Assembly: GCA_013420905.1 (NCBI GenBank)
Contig: JAAXNY010000002.1
Location: 248,001-312,000 of the forward strand
Direction of reading: 5' to 3'
DNA: 64,000 nucleotides
From: Collybia mongolica
Lineage: Eukaryota; Basidiomycota; Agaricomycetes; Agaricales; Clitocybaceae
Shown here: positions 1 through 12,284 of the stretch, piece by piece
Layout of the letters: each line of letters opens with the position of its first letter
How positions within the stretch are numbered: the stretch's first letter is position 1
Notes under the pieces: generated by a model
Told to the model about the DNA's origin: nothing
Databases searched by the model: none
Seen by the model: the letters and a program-made list of their open reading frames with translations, nothing else
Translations under genes and position numbers: made by a program

Positions 1-539
1 TTCCCAGGAAGTCTTTTGACAATGCAAAGAACATGGCATACAAGGTTCTTGATGAACATGATTTGGCAATTCATCAGTCAGGCATTTCATGAGTCCCTAT
101 CATCTTGGGTTGAAAGGTAAACCATGAGCTGTAAGGAAGCAAAAGGGTCACCCTCAGGGGAAAAAAAGTAGAATTTAGTTGATTCCTAGTCCGGAATTTC
201 GACATAGTTGGAGAAAAGTTGTGAGCTTAAGGTTGAAATTTCTGACTATTTCTTTACTGAGGGTCACTGTTCAGTGTTGCAAAGTGCAATGATGTACCTT
301 GATGCTATGATAGGCTTACCAGTCGCCTGTATTTGGGTGATGTGCCCTCCAAAAATGTCAAAAATTTGTTCAAAAAAATTGGCCATTCTAACGGCTTGTG
401 GGAAAAACTTCGGAGGAGTGTTTTTTGATGTATTTTGCCATCCTGAGTTTGAATCCGAAGTTAGATTGCCCAATTTTTTTATTTTTGGGTGAGATACTAC
501 ATTTGTCATGTTTGGTTGTCCGCAACTGTATCTGTACAC
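1..539. other. AT-rich sequence, no supported gene
   Basis: Several short open frames lie on both strands, but none has a recognisable motif, intron structure or coding-like composition. I see nothing functional here. Confidence 0.5.
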
Positions 540-1060
540 TGTGAAACTGGAAATGGATGAAATTCAACCCATATTTCATCCCCTTAAGTAATGAATTTAA
601 TACATTAATATATGAATTTCATCCCAAAGATGTATGAAAAAACACCCTCTGTGGAGGGAAAAAAAGGAGGAAAAACCCCCCCTTAAGGTATGATTTAGTG
701 GATGAATTTCATACGAAATTTGTCTGTATTCATACCCCTGATTGTCGAGGCTATGGGATGAATTTCATTCCACCATAGGTGGAAAAAACAACCATTGTGG
801 GAGGTAATTCCTACCAATATGGGATTAATTTAATACCTTGATGGGTGAAAATAGCAATATTTTTTGGGGTAACATTACTATAAATTTTTAAGGCTATGGG
901 ATGAATTTCATTCCACCATAGGTGGAAAAAACAACCATTGTGGGAGGTAATTCCTACCAATATGGGATTAATTTAATACCTTGATGGGCAAAAATAGCAA
1001 TGTTTTTTGGGGTAACATTACTATAAAATTTTAAGGCTATGGGATGAATTTCATACCATT
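540..1060. repeat. Palindromic-motif cluster with a tandem duplication
   Basis: The motif GGGATGAATTTCATCCC and variants recur in both orientations (near 553, 611, 702, 758, 899, 1039). A block of about 140 bp beginning near 757 (gggatgaatttcattcc) is repeated almost exactly from about 899, and a third partial copy starts near 1037. The same motif reappears at 3420-3720, and the sequence flanking it there is partly the inverse of 660-715. The two clusters may therefore be subterminal repeats of one non-autonomous DNA element; this is inference. Confidence 0.5.
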
Positions 1061-2109
1061 GCAGGTGAGAATAATAGCTTTTGTGGGGATTAATTTCATG
1101 CTATTTACATCACTTGAATTCGAATTCATTCTTTCTTCCCTGTTATCAATAAACACACTTCATCCATTTTGTACAGTTAAGGTTTAACATCCATAAGATC
1201 TAAGGTATTGTAATTTGAATGCTCTATCAACTAGTATACTGCTGATTCATATCCCTCATTCTGAAGTTCCTGATCACCAGCATTACCAACCAGACTGCAA
1301 ACACAACACTGTGATTTGTTAGAATCATGTATTGAGATTAGTAATGAGAAAACTTACCCAAATGGCCCCATATAAATCCTTGTCATCCTGAAGCTGCACC
1401 TGGAGACAGAACCCATTTCCAGTGATGCCACACAGTGGGCATGGAATAGGACTCCCTACTTTTTCTTTATCATGAACAACTTTACCTAAGGTGGTGAGTT
1501 CGGCTGGTCAGATTAGTATAATAAAGATAAAAAAAAATTAAATAATGGGTGGAAGTTGTTGATTTTTGTTCGTGCACTGCCAGACTGCCCATTGTCCTTG
1601 CTGACCTCATTGTAATGAAGTCATCTATAAAATGGGTCAATGTTAATGTGCTTTGGATTAGATTGGATAGACAGACATACTGAGACCCCCTCATTGTCCA
1701 CCTGCACTTTGAGGTCAACAAAGTGGTGTACCATGTTGAGGACATTGTCAGGCATGGTCTTGTCCTGCATACCAATGACATCCTTAGGTTTCCTGTAGGA
1801 TCATTATTAGCATTTATTAATATTCTTAACAAAGCCTTATAGTTTGTATTGGAATTCAAATGACTACTACAAGTATTACTATAGTAATTGTAATCTATTA
1901 CTCTACAAATTGTAATCTATCAATGAAGAGTGCTTACTACGAGGGGGAGGATGGGAGGCAGCCAACACACAATGGTGGTGGTACGAGAGCAAGAGGGAAA
2001 GCGTGTGAAAGCAGCTGCCAACGCATGATATAGCTCGGAATGTTCAGCCGTCGGGCATCTTGGTCAACAGGGCCCTGTGATCAAATCTGGGAATGCTGAC
2101 AAATTTTAT
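1061..2109. other. Non-coding, possible decayed coding remnant on minus strand
   Basis: Most of this stretch is AT-rich without signals. Around 1560-1800 the minus strand can be read for about 70 codons with one internal stop and a coding-like composition, but I do not recognise the protein. It could be a decayed exon or chance. Confidence 0.25.
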
Positions 2110-2114
2110 TTATT

Positions 2115-2300
2115 CAAATCATATATTATTCATTATTAATAGGAGGCTGAAAAATGTGCACCCCACTGGGTTCGAACAGTCACAGGGAGGATCATTATGT
2201 AATATTAAAAAATTTGGCATGGATAACCACTGGGCAAGACTGGCATTCCCAGCTGAGAGATAAACGGCCTCAAGTTGACAAAAACAGGTCACATGATATT
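2115..2300 (-). repeat. tRNA-like (SINE or tRNA pseudogene) candidate
   Basis: On the minus strand an A-box-like stretch (TTGCCCAGTGG) is followed about 60 nt later by a B-box-like stretch (GTTCGAACC), the spacing of a tRNA gene or tRNA-derived SINE. The cloverleaf is imperfect (T-stem mismatch, no clear acceptor stem), so a functional tRNA is unlikely. No poly-A tail or target duplication was found. Confidence 0.25.
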
Positions 2301-3419
2301 GAGGCATGTGCCATGGTCACATTAGTGTTGCCATGCCTTCGTTGATTACTTTCAACCACATCAACGACATCCACCAAACCGCCAACACACCCAACACACC
2401 CAACACCAACCAATGCCCAATGCACTATGCCAGCAAATAGGCCCCCAAAGCACCCAGAGATGCACAAATGGCAAACAACAAGGCCAAGGGAGGTGGGGGG
2501 AATGGTGGAAAAGGACATGGCCCAAGGGGACGGTGGGGAAAGGGCACCCTGGGGGGCGGAGGGAGGTGAGTCCCAGAACATTGCTCACCTATGCACTTAC
2601 CATGCAGCACGTCCCCCCCAGGAAAACCTTAGGAACCTGAAACGAGAAGGACATGGCTGCCAACACTCAGGGTGCCCCAGTGGTGTGCACGTTTTTATTT
2701 ATCACTCCTGTTGCGAATAGCCCATCCCAGGACCGAGCGTGCACTCGACGCAGGAACTGCCAGCATTGCGCCCCCACCTCGTGCACAATCAGCCACCACG
2801 CCCACCCTGCCCAGTGCAGGGCAAAGTCACCCGAACAACAACTGGGCATCTGCGACGCTTGGACACCAAGACAATACCTGAGGAAGATGACAACGACAAC
2901 AAAGATAGCAGCAACAGCAACAACAAGGCCTGCAGCAACAATGGCAACAGCAGTGGCAGTGGCAGTACCAACGACAGCGCAATGATGACAACTACAATGA
3001 GGACAAGACAACCACCACCACCACAGGGATGACAACAACAACAAAGGACGATGATGACAATGGGGACAACAACAAGAAAAGTGGCCAGTGCCGCTGCTGC
3101 TGAAACCCAGGCCACTGACAATGCCATGGGGGCCAACAAGGATGATGGGGGTGGCGGGGGCCCCTGCCCATATTAAATTATGTATTTACTATTAATGTAT
3201 CATGTTCACTATCAATATATGATATTATCCTATCAATGTATGTAGAACATTAGTAAATAAAATAGTAAGTAAACTCTTATATGTAAGTAAGTAATTTATA
3301 ATAGTAAAAGAAAGTAAGTGAGTCTGCACAGACTCTGTGGAGTCCATGCAGAGTCTGTGCAGAGTCCACAAGGACATGTGGGGGACTGTAAAATACAGGA
3401 AAATTATCCTATACATCTC
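2301..3419. other. Low-complexity stretch, possible gene fragment
   Basis: From about 2340 to 3150 the plus strand is rich in CAA/ACA/ACC trinucleotide repeats and has overlapping open frames of 60-110 codons. The style (basic, Thr/Asn/Asp-rich, low complexity) resembles the hypothetical gene at 32354-36028, but no conserved domain is visible. From 3170 the sequence is AT-rich and non-coding. Confidence 0.25.
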
Positions 3420-3720
3420 CTTTTATTGGATGAAAATCATCCTATATATCTCCTTGTATGGGATGAAATTCACTCCTTTTATTAGATGAAAATCATCCCA
3501 TACATCCCTTTTTATGGGGAAAATTCACCCCTTTTATTAGATGAAAATCATCCCATATATTTCACCCCTTATGGGATGAAATTCATTCCATTAATAGATG
3601 GTATTTTAACAGTACAATTTCACCCTCTTAAAGGATGAAATATGTGGGATGAAATTTCATTTTATTTTCATACCCCTTAATTTCATCCACTAAATTTAGG
3701 AAAAACCCTTTTCATCCATT
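3420..3720. repeat. Second cluster of GGATGAAATTCATCC-type repeats
   Basis: About ten degenerate copies of ggatgaaa(a/t)tcatcc occur in both orientations, spaced roughly 30-40 bp apart. This is the same motif as at 540-1060. The right edge (ttaggaaaaaccc, then a gggggaaaaacc stretch) is partly an inverse of the left cluster. Confidence 0.5.
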
Positions 3721-3792
3721 AAGTGGGGGAAAAACCACCCCCACCAGGTGCACAGTGGTATCTGTCTGTATATATATTTATTTTTTTATCTG

Positions 3793-4986
3793 TCCTATAC
3801 ATTAAAACAGCTGGGTGTTTTGACCCTAGCTTTGCTGACCTAATATTCGCTTTGCTGACTAAAAATATGACTAATCAAAAAAAGATGACAAATATTGAAC
3901 GGATGCCTGAAACAGAAGCAGGCGGCATTTGCCATCAGACACATCATTTAGTCATGTGACCAAAAAGCGTCCAGCATCAAATTTGTAAAATGTGTGCCCT
4001 CAGGCTTCTAACTACTAGCTCATGTGTCCATTTGTTGCTGGGATCTGGAAGTGGTGTCATTCTTCTTTCTCCCCTCTCATAAAATATTCTGGAAAGGTCA
4101 AATCAATTGAATAAAGTTCCATGGCTATAGCCTGTTGATTACAAAATACTTATCAAAGCATGCATTTTTGAGGCTCAATTGAGGTATACAGGGAAATATA
4201 TAAGATTGTATGCAATCTAGAGAGTGCCTTGATTGTAGGCAGGAACATATCACATGTATTTGTTGTGAGACTAATTACCATCTCATTTACAAAACCAAAA
4301 GCCCTAATAATGAGTCATCATCTATTCTTGCCACAGTAAAAATAAGAATGAAGCAGATGAATCTCTTCTGAAATACCAATGTAATTTGTTGTAAATTTCA
4401 ATTTTACAGTTGTTCCTTAGAGTGGTATGAGGCCCCTGGAAGCTCCCCTATATGTTTGGAAAAGTTTTTTGCCAGAATGGGACTCAAATCCACTATATGG
4501 GCCAGGGCTTATGTCATTAAACATAAAGCATATGGAAAAAAAAACATGACAATTCTTGCCATACTAGGACCAAGTTTTTTTTAGTGCTTCCTGAGGATTG
4601 TGAATCTGGGCTCTGGCTCTTCTCAAACTGAAACAGATCAAATGAACCAGTGACCCATTACTTGAAAGAAATCCTCAAGGAAGGTCTGAAATCTGCTATA
4701 TTTAGGCCAAGGATTTTGCCAGAATCACTCAGATCCACTATTTTGGGCTGGGAAAACCATCATTTTGGGAGTCTCAAATCTGCAAAAAAATTCCAAACAT
4801 ATAGGGGAGCTTCTGGGAGCCTGTGGTATGGGGGAAAAAAATCAATGCCATTTGTGGCCAACTGCAATCCACACTCCAGTGACCATATATCTGGAACTCC
4901 CTTTATATATTTGTATAAATATAATTTTGCCCTCAGAATGGACAAGCCACCCCCCCATGCCGAAGGCATGGGTAGTAATAAGCTTG
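3793..4986 (+). mobile_element. Helitron-like unit H0 (non-autonomous)
   Basis: It starts with TCCTATACATTAAAACAG, and the same start is found at 26437. It ends with an 8-bp-stem hairpin (CCCATGCC-GAA-GGCATGGG, 4954-4972) followed by exactly 14 nt ending in CTTG (4983-4986). A 5'-TC end and a 3' hairpin just before the terminus are Helitron hallmarks; the CTTG end departs from the usual CTRR. The next unit begins directly after it. No coding sequence is recognised. A MITE (4430-4822) is inserted inside. Confidence 0.5.
4430..4822. mobile_element. MITE with 8-bp target duplication
   Basis: This 393-bp element is bounded by about 32-bp terminal inverted repeats that share GAAGCTCCCCTATATGTTTG near each end and begin AGGC at each outer edge. 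It is flanked by an exact 8-bp direct repeat, GTGGTATG, at 4422-4429 and 4823-4830. An 8-bp duplication fits hAT- or KDZ-type transposases. The interior is non-coding, so it must have been mobilised in trans. Confidence 0.8.
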
Positions 4987-7333
4987 TCTGTCTATATTAA
5001 AGTACTACGGCCGTGTGAATTTGATTGTGACTAATCCTGACTAAGCGCTGACTAAGTCTGACAAAGCAAAGAAAAGTTGTCTTATAAGTAGAGTGCTGAC
5101 TAAGGATGACAAAGCAAGAAAAATTGTTAAAGTCACATGCTATGTCACCTGCTCAAGTCACCTGCTCAAATCACCTGCTCAAATCACCTGCTCAAACCAG
5201 CTCAAATCACCTGCCTCAAAACACAACATAACCACCACATCACATGACCTCCAAAGCGTACAAAGTCAATAAATATTAACCCATCTGTATGCACACTTCC
5301 TCATAAATTTCAGATGCTCAAACTTTTTTATAAAAAATACATTCAAATGGTGCTACTGCTCATGAAATTACAGACAGACAAAAATGAAAATGACTTTTAC
5401 CTGACCAATTCTGCTATAAAACCTTTAATTCACACAATATATTCCAAACAAACCCTATTTTAATTACATCATATTGCATTATATTTATAATAAAAAAATG
5501 TTCTATCCAGGTCATGATCACATGCTAAGTCACCTGCCTCAAAACAAACATAATCACCTGCTTTACAGCACAGGATAACCACAACTAAAGTGGACTAAAG
5601 TCAACAAATATTATCAATTATCCTTAACTTATTTGTGTGTATATCCTGCCTGACAAGTTTCAGATGCTCAACTAAAACAGTAAAATAGGTATTTAAATGG
5701 TGCTACTGCTTATAAAATTACAAATCAAGAATATACAGACAAACATGGAAATGACTTTACCTAATCAATTCTGTCATCAAGCCTTTAATCAATGCAATGT
5801 ATTCTGAGATTACAAATCCTGTTTTAAAACCTGATACATTATACACTAAAAAAAACTCTCTTTCCACCAAATATAATGATATAAACTCTTCCAAAATACT
5901 GGAAATAATTCATGGAAATGCTAAGGTATGCATACCACATTATAAATTCTGTTGCATATGACAGAATTGATGGAGCCACAGCATGTACCCCAATGAATAC
6001 TTGAGCCCTATTCATGGATCATCACTACCTCTTTCTAAGCTTATATTTAAAGCAACTGGAATCCAATGCAAATCATTAAGTGAAATAGTATAATTGATTT
6101 CAAGAACGTTGAATAGAACTGATATTTGTTAAATTAAGCCAATATCAATCACCCTTCTATGCTGGATTATGTATGGCAACTAACAAATATGGTAGGACAA
6201 TAACTACACAATGTTGGATCTGACCTTAGACTATTTGTATCCACAGTTTTGGGTTACAGTTCAACCAAGTTATGTATATATGATTGTTTATCTACAGAGG
6301 GGAAATATGGACATAAATATAGCAATAACACAAATATGGATGTGCAAGAGTAGGTTTGTAAGATCTGGAAGACAGGATAAAATAGGATATGACAATAATG
6401 CATAGGGTGGTTAACTAACTGCTGGATTGGAATAATAAAGGGCCATATCTGGAAGCAGGACTGAGGTAATATTATGAAGATTGTAAGTACAACAAAGCCC
6501 CAACCATTTACATAGTTTTGTTCCAAACACTTACCAAATGATAAGAAGGCCATTGAGGACAAGAAGCACTCAGATAAACTTTAATGCATCAAGTAGATGG
6601 TAATGGACCATTTGCAAACAAATGATGAAGTTTGAACCAAATCTAAGAGGTCTTGGCTGGGTTGTCTTTTATATAAGTACATACCTCCTTAACAGTTGTG
6701 TTTTGACAGCCATAGTATGGTTATTCATAACATATGCCATTTGCCAATTACAGGAAGCTATATAATATAAGTATGGATACAGCATGCTGTAGTATCACCA
6801 CCCCACCACTCATGGTGACCATTTACTACTGTTTGTTTACCAATTGTTTAGCATTTAGATAGGTGGTGAGTAAACTAAACAGAAATGGTAAACAGTAAAC
6901 AAATGAAACAATTGGAGCCTTAAGAGGTAAAAAGTGATTATAAATATGATATAGGCTATATGAATGAGATAGAAATAAAAATGGTAAGCTGAGAGTGTAT
7001 GTTTTGTTTCCAGGCATGTGCAGTAGGGTGCAATAGGATACAATAGAGTAACTGGCTCCAAAGAAGTTCCAAGATAAAGACAAGGATTGGGGTGCAACTG
7101 AAATGCTACAATGTGGGGTTTTATAGGATATTGGATTATATAATATGCTGGATACAGTATATAGATTTCTCCATAAAAGTGAAGGTACTGACTAAAATTT
7201 GAGATGTGATGTGTGATAAAAATTCTGGGATGAAGGGGGGGTCTGGGGGCAGAGCCCCCAGCAAGCCAAGGATTTGTGATGAACCATGGCCCAGTGCCAC
7301 AGTGCTGTGGCGTAGCCACGGGCCATAAGCTTG
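4987..7333 (+). mobile_element. Helitron-like unit H1 with decayed helicase pieces
   Basis: It begins TCTGTCTATATTAAAGTACT, a start shared with 7334 and 24869. It ends with the hairpin GTGGC-GTA-GCCAC (7307-7319) followed by 14 nt, GGGCCATAAGCTTG. Another hairpin, CTGGGGGC-AGA-GCCCCCAG, lies upstream near 7250. The interior holds degenerate stretches near 5311-5490 and 5661-5880, about 350 bp apart, and a piece near 5890-6000. These resemble the helicase reading frame at 9530-9990. A 13-bp tandem repeat (tcacctgctcaaa) lies at about 5150-5215. No intact ORF remains. Confidence 0.55.
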
Positions 7334-7783
7334 TCTGTCTATATTAAAGTACTACGGCCGTGTGAATTTGATTGTGACTAATCCTGACTAAGCGCTGACT
7401 AAGTCTGACAAAGCAGCAAAAAAGTTGTCTTTTAAGTAGAGTGCTGACTAAGGATGACAAAGCAAGAAAAATTGTTAAAGTCACATGTTATGTCACCTGC
7501 TCAAGTCACCTGCCCAGGTCACCTGCCCAAGTCACCTGCTCAAATCACCTGCTCAAATCACCTGTTCAAACCAGCTCAAGTCACATGCCTCAAAACACAA
7601 CATGACCACCACATCACATGACCTCCAAAGCGCACAAAATCAATAAATATTAACCCATTTGTGTGTACACTTCCTCATAAATTTCAGAAGCTCAAACTAA
7701 ATTTTGAAAAATACATTTAAATGATGCTACTGCTCATGAAATTTTACAATTCAAAAGCAGACAGACCCAAATGAAAATGACGT

Positions 7784-8324
7784 TGACAAGCATGGCCTCG
7801 CTCCATGCGTGCCAAACGGTCTTTTCCTTAACTGCACCATGACCTAGGAAATCCCCACTACCGAGTAAACATGCGCCACCACCGAGATCATACGGAATAA
7901 CCACCGCTGGTCCCATATCACGAGTTCGCCGCTGCCAAAGTATTGACTCTCACCGAACATCATGCCGACCGCTTTCCTCAACGATTCCCGCCGTGGCTCC
8001 ATCGCCGCCGCCGCCGCCGGATATCCCTTCGTCGATCGCGCCGCCGACCACCGACTCCGAAGTCACGTCTTCATGTTCCTTCAACATGTATGTATCGTTG
8101 GTATGGCCACACCGACGTGCCCGGTGGGCACAGACACCAAAGTATAGAGTCCGCCTTGTAGTATGAAACATAACGACGCATTCCCACACCGACCCTGTAT
8201 CTAATTTATCTATCTCCTCCTTCATGTTTCCTTGGTCACATCTGTAGACACAGACTCCGGCCTAGGGTACAATTTTTAGTATAAATACCTCTGTATTTTA
8301 CTTACTTGACAGATATAATCAACT

Positions 8325-8355
<31 letters not shown>

Positions 8356-8709
8356 ACGGAGCTCTCGCTCTTTTATAAGACGCGTCCGAACTTTGCACCG
8401 AAGTCACATCCCGCACCGAACCCGTTACGCCGAACGCTTGGACATCGCACCGCCGAGTCCTGTTCTCTGTACAGTCGTACTGCGTCGCCGACCGACGCGC
8501 CTCCGAAGTTGTGACTGCCAACTCCGACGATCTCCGACCCCCTTCACACCTGCCGTCTGACACCCTTCTCCGGTATATTCCCATTGCCTTTGCTACGCTG
8601 ATCTTCGCTCTTTCTGCATAGGAATTCCTCTATTATTTTACAACTAGAGGCCCGCTCGGAGTTACAAGTCTGACGACTTAACACACTCCCAGTGAACTCA
8701 GCCCAGTCA
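7784..8709 (+). mobile_element. Solo LTR, family unlike A/B or C
   Basis: This 926-bp segment begins TGAC and ends GTCA and is flanked by an exact 4-bp duplication acgt (7780-7783, 8710-8713). It splits Helitron sequence that is continuous in unit H1. It is much richer in GC and CpG than its surroundings. A TATA-like stretch (agtataaatacc, about 8278) followed by a CT tract (8331-8355) suggests a plus-strand LTR promoter. No internal retroelement coding region remains, so it is probably the product of LTR-LTR recombination. Confidence 0.7.
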
Positions 8710-9472
8710 ACGTTACCTGACTAATTCTGATGTAAAGCCTTGGATTCACACAGTTTATTCCAACATTACAAATCCTGTTTTAATTACATCATATTACACT
8801 ATATATTTAAATATGGAAAAAAAAACAGCTATCCAGGTATCACATGCTAAGTCACCTGCCTGAAAACAAAACATAATCACCTGCTTTACAACACAGGATA
8901 ACCACCATTAAAGTAGACTAAACCCACAAATGTTATCTGTTATCCTTAACTTATTTGTGTGTATACTTCAGTCAAACTAAAACAATAAAATAGGCATTTA
9001 AATGGTACTACTGCTTATAAAATTACAAATCAAGAGCATACAGATAAAAACTTAAAAATGACTTTTACCTGGCCAATTCTGCTATCAAGCCTTTAGTCAA
9101 CACCAAATAATCCAACATTACAAATCCTGTTTTGAAACCTGATACATTATACTTTGAAAAGCTTACTCTCTATCTAAGCCTAGGTTGAAAACAATTAGAA
9201 TCCAGTGCAAATGATCAAGGGAAATAGTAATATATGGCTGAGAGAAATATTATGGGTAGAAGAAATATTGGTTTCAAGGATTTTGAATAGAGCCAATATC
9301 TGTTAAATTAGAGCACTAAGAACATTTCACCATAGATGTATGACAATTTACAAATGTGATAGGAAATGACTACACAATATTGGACAGCATTGTTATGTCT
9401 TCAATATAGTCAACTGGGTGTCCTGGAATATTAGAGGAGGTAATAGAGGCTTTGGTGGGCTGACTGTAGTAT

Positions 9473-10363
9473 TTGATAGTGACTGCCAACAAACCCTACC
9501 TGCTATCCCTAATGGTTCACATACACAGGCTGTGGGTACCTGACTCATATACTCCCCCACTGTGGAATGAACTTCAGATACTCAAACTAAGGAAAGATAT
9601 GTGCTTATATGGTGTTACTGATGATAAAATCAAATTTGTCAAATGGCAAATTGAAGTTGGCCATGGGAAGCTTACAGATGATAATGGAAATGTCACCTTA
9701 CCTGGCTGCTTTCATAGTACTCAAAATACTGTGGAGTCCCTAATTGACACAATATACTCTGATATTGGAAACCCTGTCCTAAAACCTGATACATTTTATT
9801 CTGAGAGAGCTATTCTTTCTGCCAGAAATGATGATGTTGACTCTCTCAATAAGAAAGTACTGGATATATTTTCTGGAGATGGCAAGGTGTACCACAGTGC
9901 TGATTCTATTGTTGCACATGAAGGAATTGATGGAGCTGAAGCAATGTATCCTGTTGAATATCTGAACTCTATCAATGTATCAGGGCTACCTGTATCCAAG
10001 CTAACTTTAAAGGTGGGGTGCCCTGTCATGATATTGTGCAACTTAAACCCAGTTGATGGTGTTTGCAATGGGTCAAGGGGAATAATAACATGGATGAGCA
10101 ACTGTGTTATAGAAGTATGGTTGATTGGGGGGCAAAATGATGGGCATAAAGAATTTATCCCAAGAATTGGAATGATACCATCTAACAGCCTGATAGCTTT
10201 TAAATTGACAAGGTTGCAACTACCTTTACAGCTGGGATTTTGTATGACAATCAACAAATGCCAAGGGCAATCACTGCACCAAGTTGGACTTGACTTTAGA
10301 TCTCCTGTATTTACACATGGACAGTTTTATGTTGCAATTTCATGTGCAACATCAGTACATTGA
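9473..10363 (+). pseudogene. Helitron Pif1-type helicase, C-terminal remnant
   Basis: This open frame of about 296 codons matches the C-terminal half of Pif1-like DNA helicases fused to Rep in Helitrons. Visible motifs are a 'VGCPVMILCNLNPVDGVCNG' block near residues 181-200 and the motif VI-type block TINKCQGQSLHQVG with a following HGQFYVAIS near the end. Known role: these helicases unwind DNA during rolling-circle transposition. The Walker A/B half and the Rep HUH domain are absent, and there is no ATG at the start, so it is a truncated relic. It lies near the 3' end of unit H2, as expected for a Helitron. Confidence 0.8.
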
Positions 10364-10613
10364 ATCAAAGCTATCATACCAGATACTGCAGACAATAATA
10401 GGTATACCAAAAATGTAGTTTACCAAGAGGTGCTTTTATATTAGAAATATTATATAGATTATGATTTCTATAAGGGAAAAAGCTTACACCTAAAATATTG
10501 AGATTGAGCATATAATAAATTATTGGGATTAAGAGGGGGTCTGGGGGCAGAGCCCCCAGCAAGCTGAAGGTTACGTGATGGAGCCATGGGTGAGTGTAGC
10601 AGTGCCATGGCGT

Positions 10614-11832
10614 TGAAAGGGGGCTCCTGGGCTATGAGTGCGCTGATGCTATGAGATGTAATCCCTTACACACACACACACCAAACCTAACAATCAACAC
10701 ACTAACAGTAGGAATCGCCTGTTTTTGAGTTCGGGTTCAAGTGCTTAGAAACACTAAGCTTTGAATAGTACTAGCCAAAGCCCTTTCCAATGATCTCTCG
10801 ACGGGTTCGATTTAGACAAAAGCTTCAACACAGGTTCAAAAACCTGCTAGGTATATTTATAATATCTCTCGATCCAATAGACTGAGTACCAAGTGTACGT
10901 TCAATTATTAGTGATCCCAAGCGGATCTATAAGTCCAAGCGACTTATCAAACAATACAGTGCCAAGTGCACTAAGGCCAAGTGCCTAGTAATTCCAACGG
11001 ACAATACGGTACTAAGTTCCAAGTGAACTAAGTTTCTTTAATTCTGTGGTTCTCCAATCAATTCCAATCAAGACACGTTGAAGCAATCTGATCCTTAATT
11101 CGGGCACGCAATAGTGTTTTAACAAATGTGATTTGTATACTCTATAGTCGCGCGAAGTGGGGGCAAGATTCCTTACCTTCGCGCTACTCATCTACAGTCT
11201 ATTTATAATGTACAAACTAAATATCATATGGAATTGTAAATTTTACACGGAACCGCGCTCCCGCGCGCCAAGAATCTGTATTCAATACTGACGCGTCTAC
11301 TACAACTTGGCGCGCGCACCATGCGTGCCAATTATGTCGTTTACTGGTTACTTATCAAATATTGAAAGAGCTGGCTAAACTCTTATCAAGTCCCGACCGC
11401 ACGCTCTGTTATTTAAAACAGCGCGGCACTGTCGTTTACTCCTCCTGATTGTCCCGGTTGCTATTCACGGGGTCCCGTCGCTTCCGGTAGTTAACACCAA
11501 GTACCCCTGACTAGGATCGGGTTGTGCAAGTCCCGAATTTACAATTACTTCTCCTATTAATGATGATCCCCGGACTAATGATATCATACTACAACGGTTA
11601 CTTATGAACTAAGACACCGAGGTTGTAACCGGGCATGGTGAATAGGACTAATAATAGACCGTACTCATAGTCCTCTGTACTGATAGTGTATTATCCATTA
11701 GACCAGTTCACTCTGATTAGCCGTCTCGGAGCTCGACTCTAATCCTTTATTACCGCTTACTTGGTTATTAGAAATGACACTAATAGCCTTACTTGTTGAC
11801 TTTATAAGTGCAAACAATTTCGGGCCCTATCA
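10614..11832 (-). repeat. 3' LTR of element A
   Basis: 1219 bp, TG...CA bounded (TGATAGGG...CCCTTTCA on the minus strand), nearly identical to 23626-24844. Contains an AC microsatellite near its 3' edge (about 10670-10682) and a TATAAATAG box in LTR orientation. Confidence 0.95.
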
Positions 11833-11845
11833 TCTCCCCCATACC
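11833..11845 (-). other. Polypurine tract of element A
   Basis: The minus strand reads GGTATGGGGGAGA immediately upstream of the 3' LTR, the position of the plus-strand primer in LTR retrotransposons. The same tract precedes the 3' LTR of element B (59159-59171). Confidence 0.8.
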
Positions 11846-12284
11846 ACAAATGTAGACTGTCCTCAGTCTCTCTTTGCCGGCAGGTTGGTCCAATACTTCG
11901 GGTCTGCACGCGTCTAATCTTTCAGTACAATGTTACAACGGTTCCGCTTTTAGACAGGTAGGCGCGCGATGTTGGGATCGAGCCCAGAGGTTTACTTCCC
12001 ATCAGGATCGTGACAGCTATATACGTCTCCTGAGAGAATACTTGACATTCGGACATCGCTTTACAGATATTTCAGTCATCTGGACATTTTTCTCGTTATG
12101 TTTCTGACACTTCAGCAAGAGATCGGTACTCCTGTTTGTTCTTTAGAGCTTCGCAATGCAGGGTTGTGCGTTTTTAAAAAGCTCGCGTCCTTGCTAAGTT
12201 TTAGACAATTTGGACTTTATAGCCCATTTCTAAATCTCTTTGCTATCTGCATCGCTCAAACGCCCCGACTCTTTTCAAACAGAA
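11846..12284 (+). promoter_or_regulatory. Putative promoter region of antisense gene 1
   Basis: Non-coding, kept in the right half of element B (58720-59158). Weak TATA-like stretches occur near 12171 (tttttaaaaag) and 12215 (ctttatag), 70-115 bp before the ATG. Gene 1 is transcribed away from the 3' LTR, so its promoter must lie here or in the LTR read backwards; the choice is unresolved. Confidence 0.4.

Noticed and set aside
1482..1859. 125-codon minus-strand ORF as a gene
   Set aside because: Another frame of the same strand has the better coding look but contains a stop; neither is recognisable, so it is mentioned only as a possible remnant.
2154..2260. Functional tRNA gene
   Set aside because: A- and B-box-like words are present, but the cloverleaf stems do not pair, so only a SINE or pseudogene is possible.
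5150..5215. Regular short repeats resembling a CRISPR array
   Set aside because: The 13-bp units are directly tandem with no unique spacers, and the sequence is from a eukaryote.
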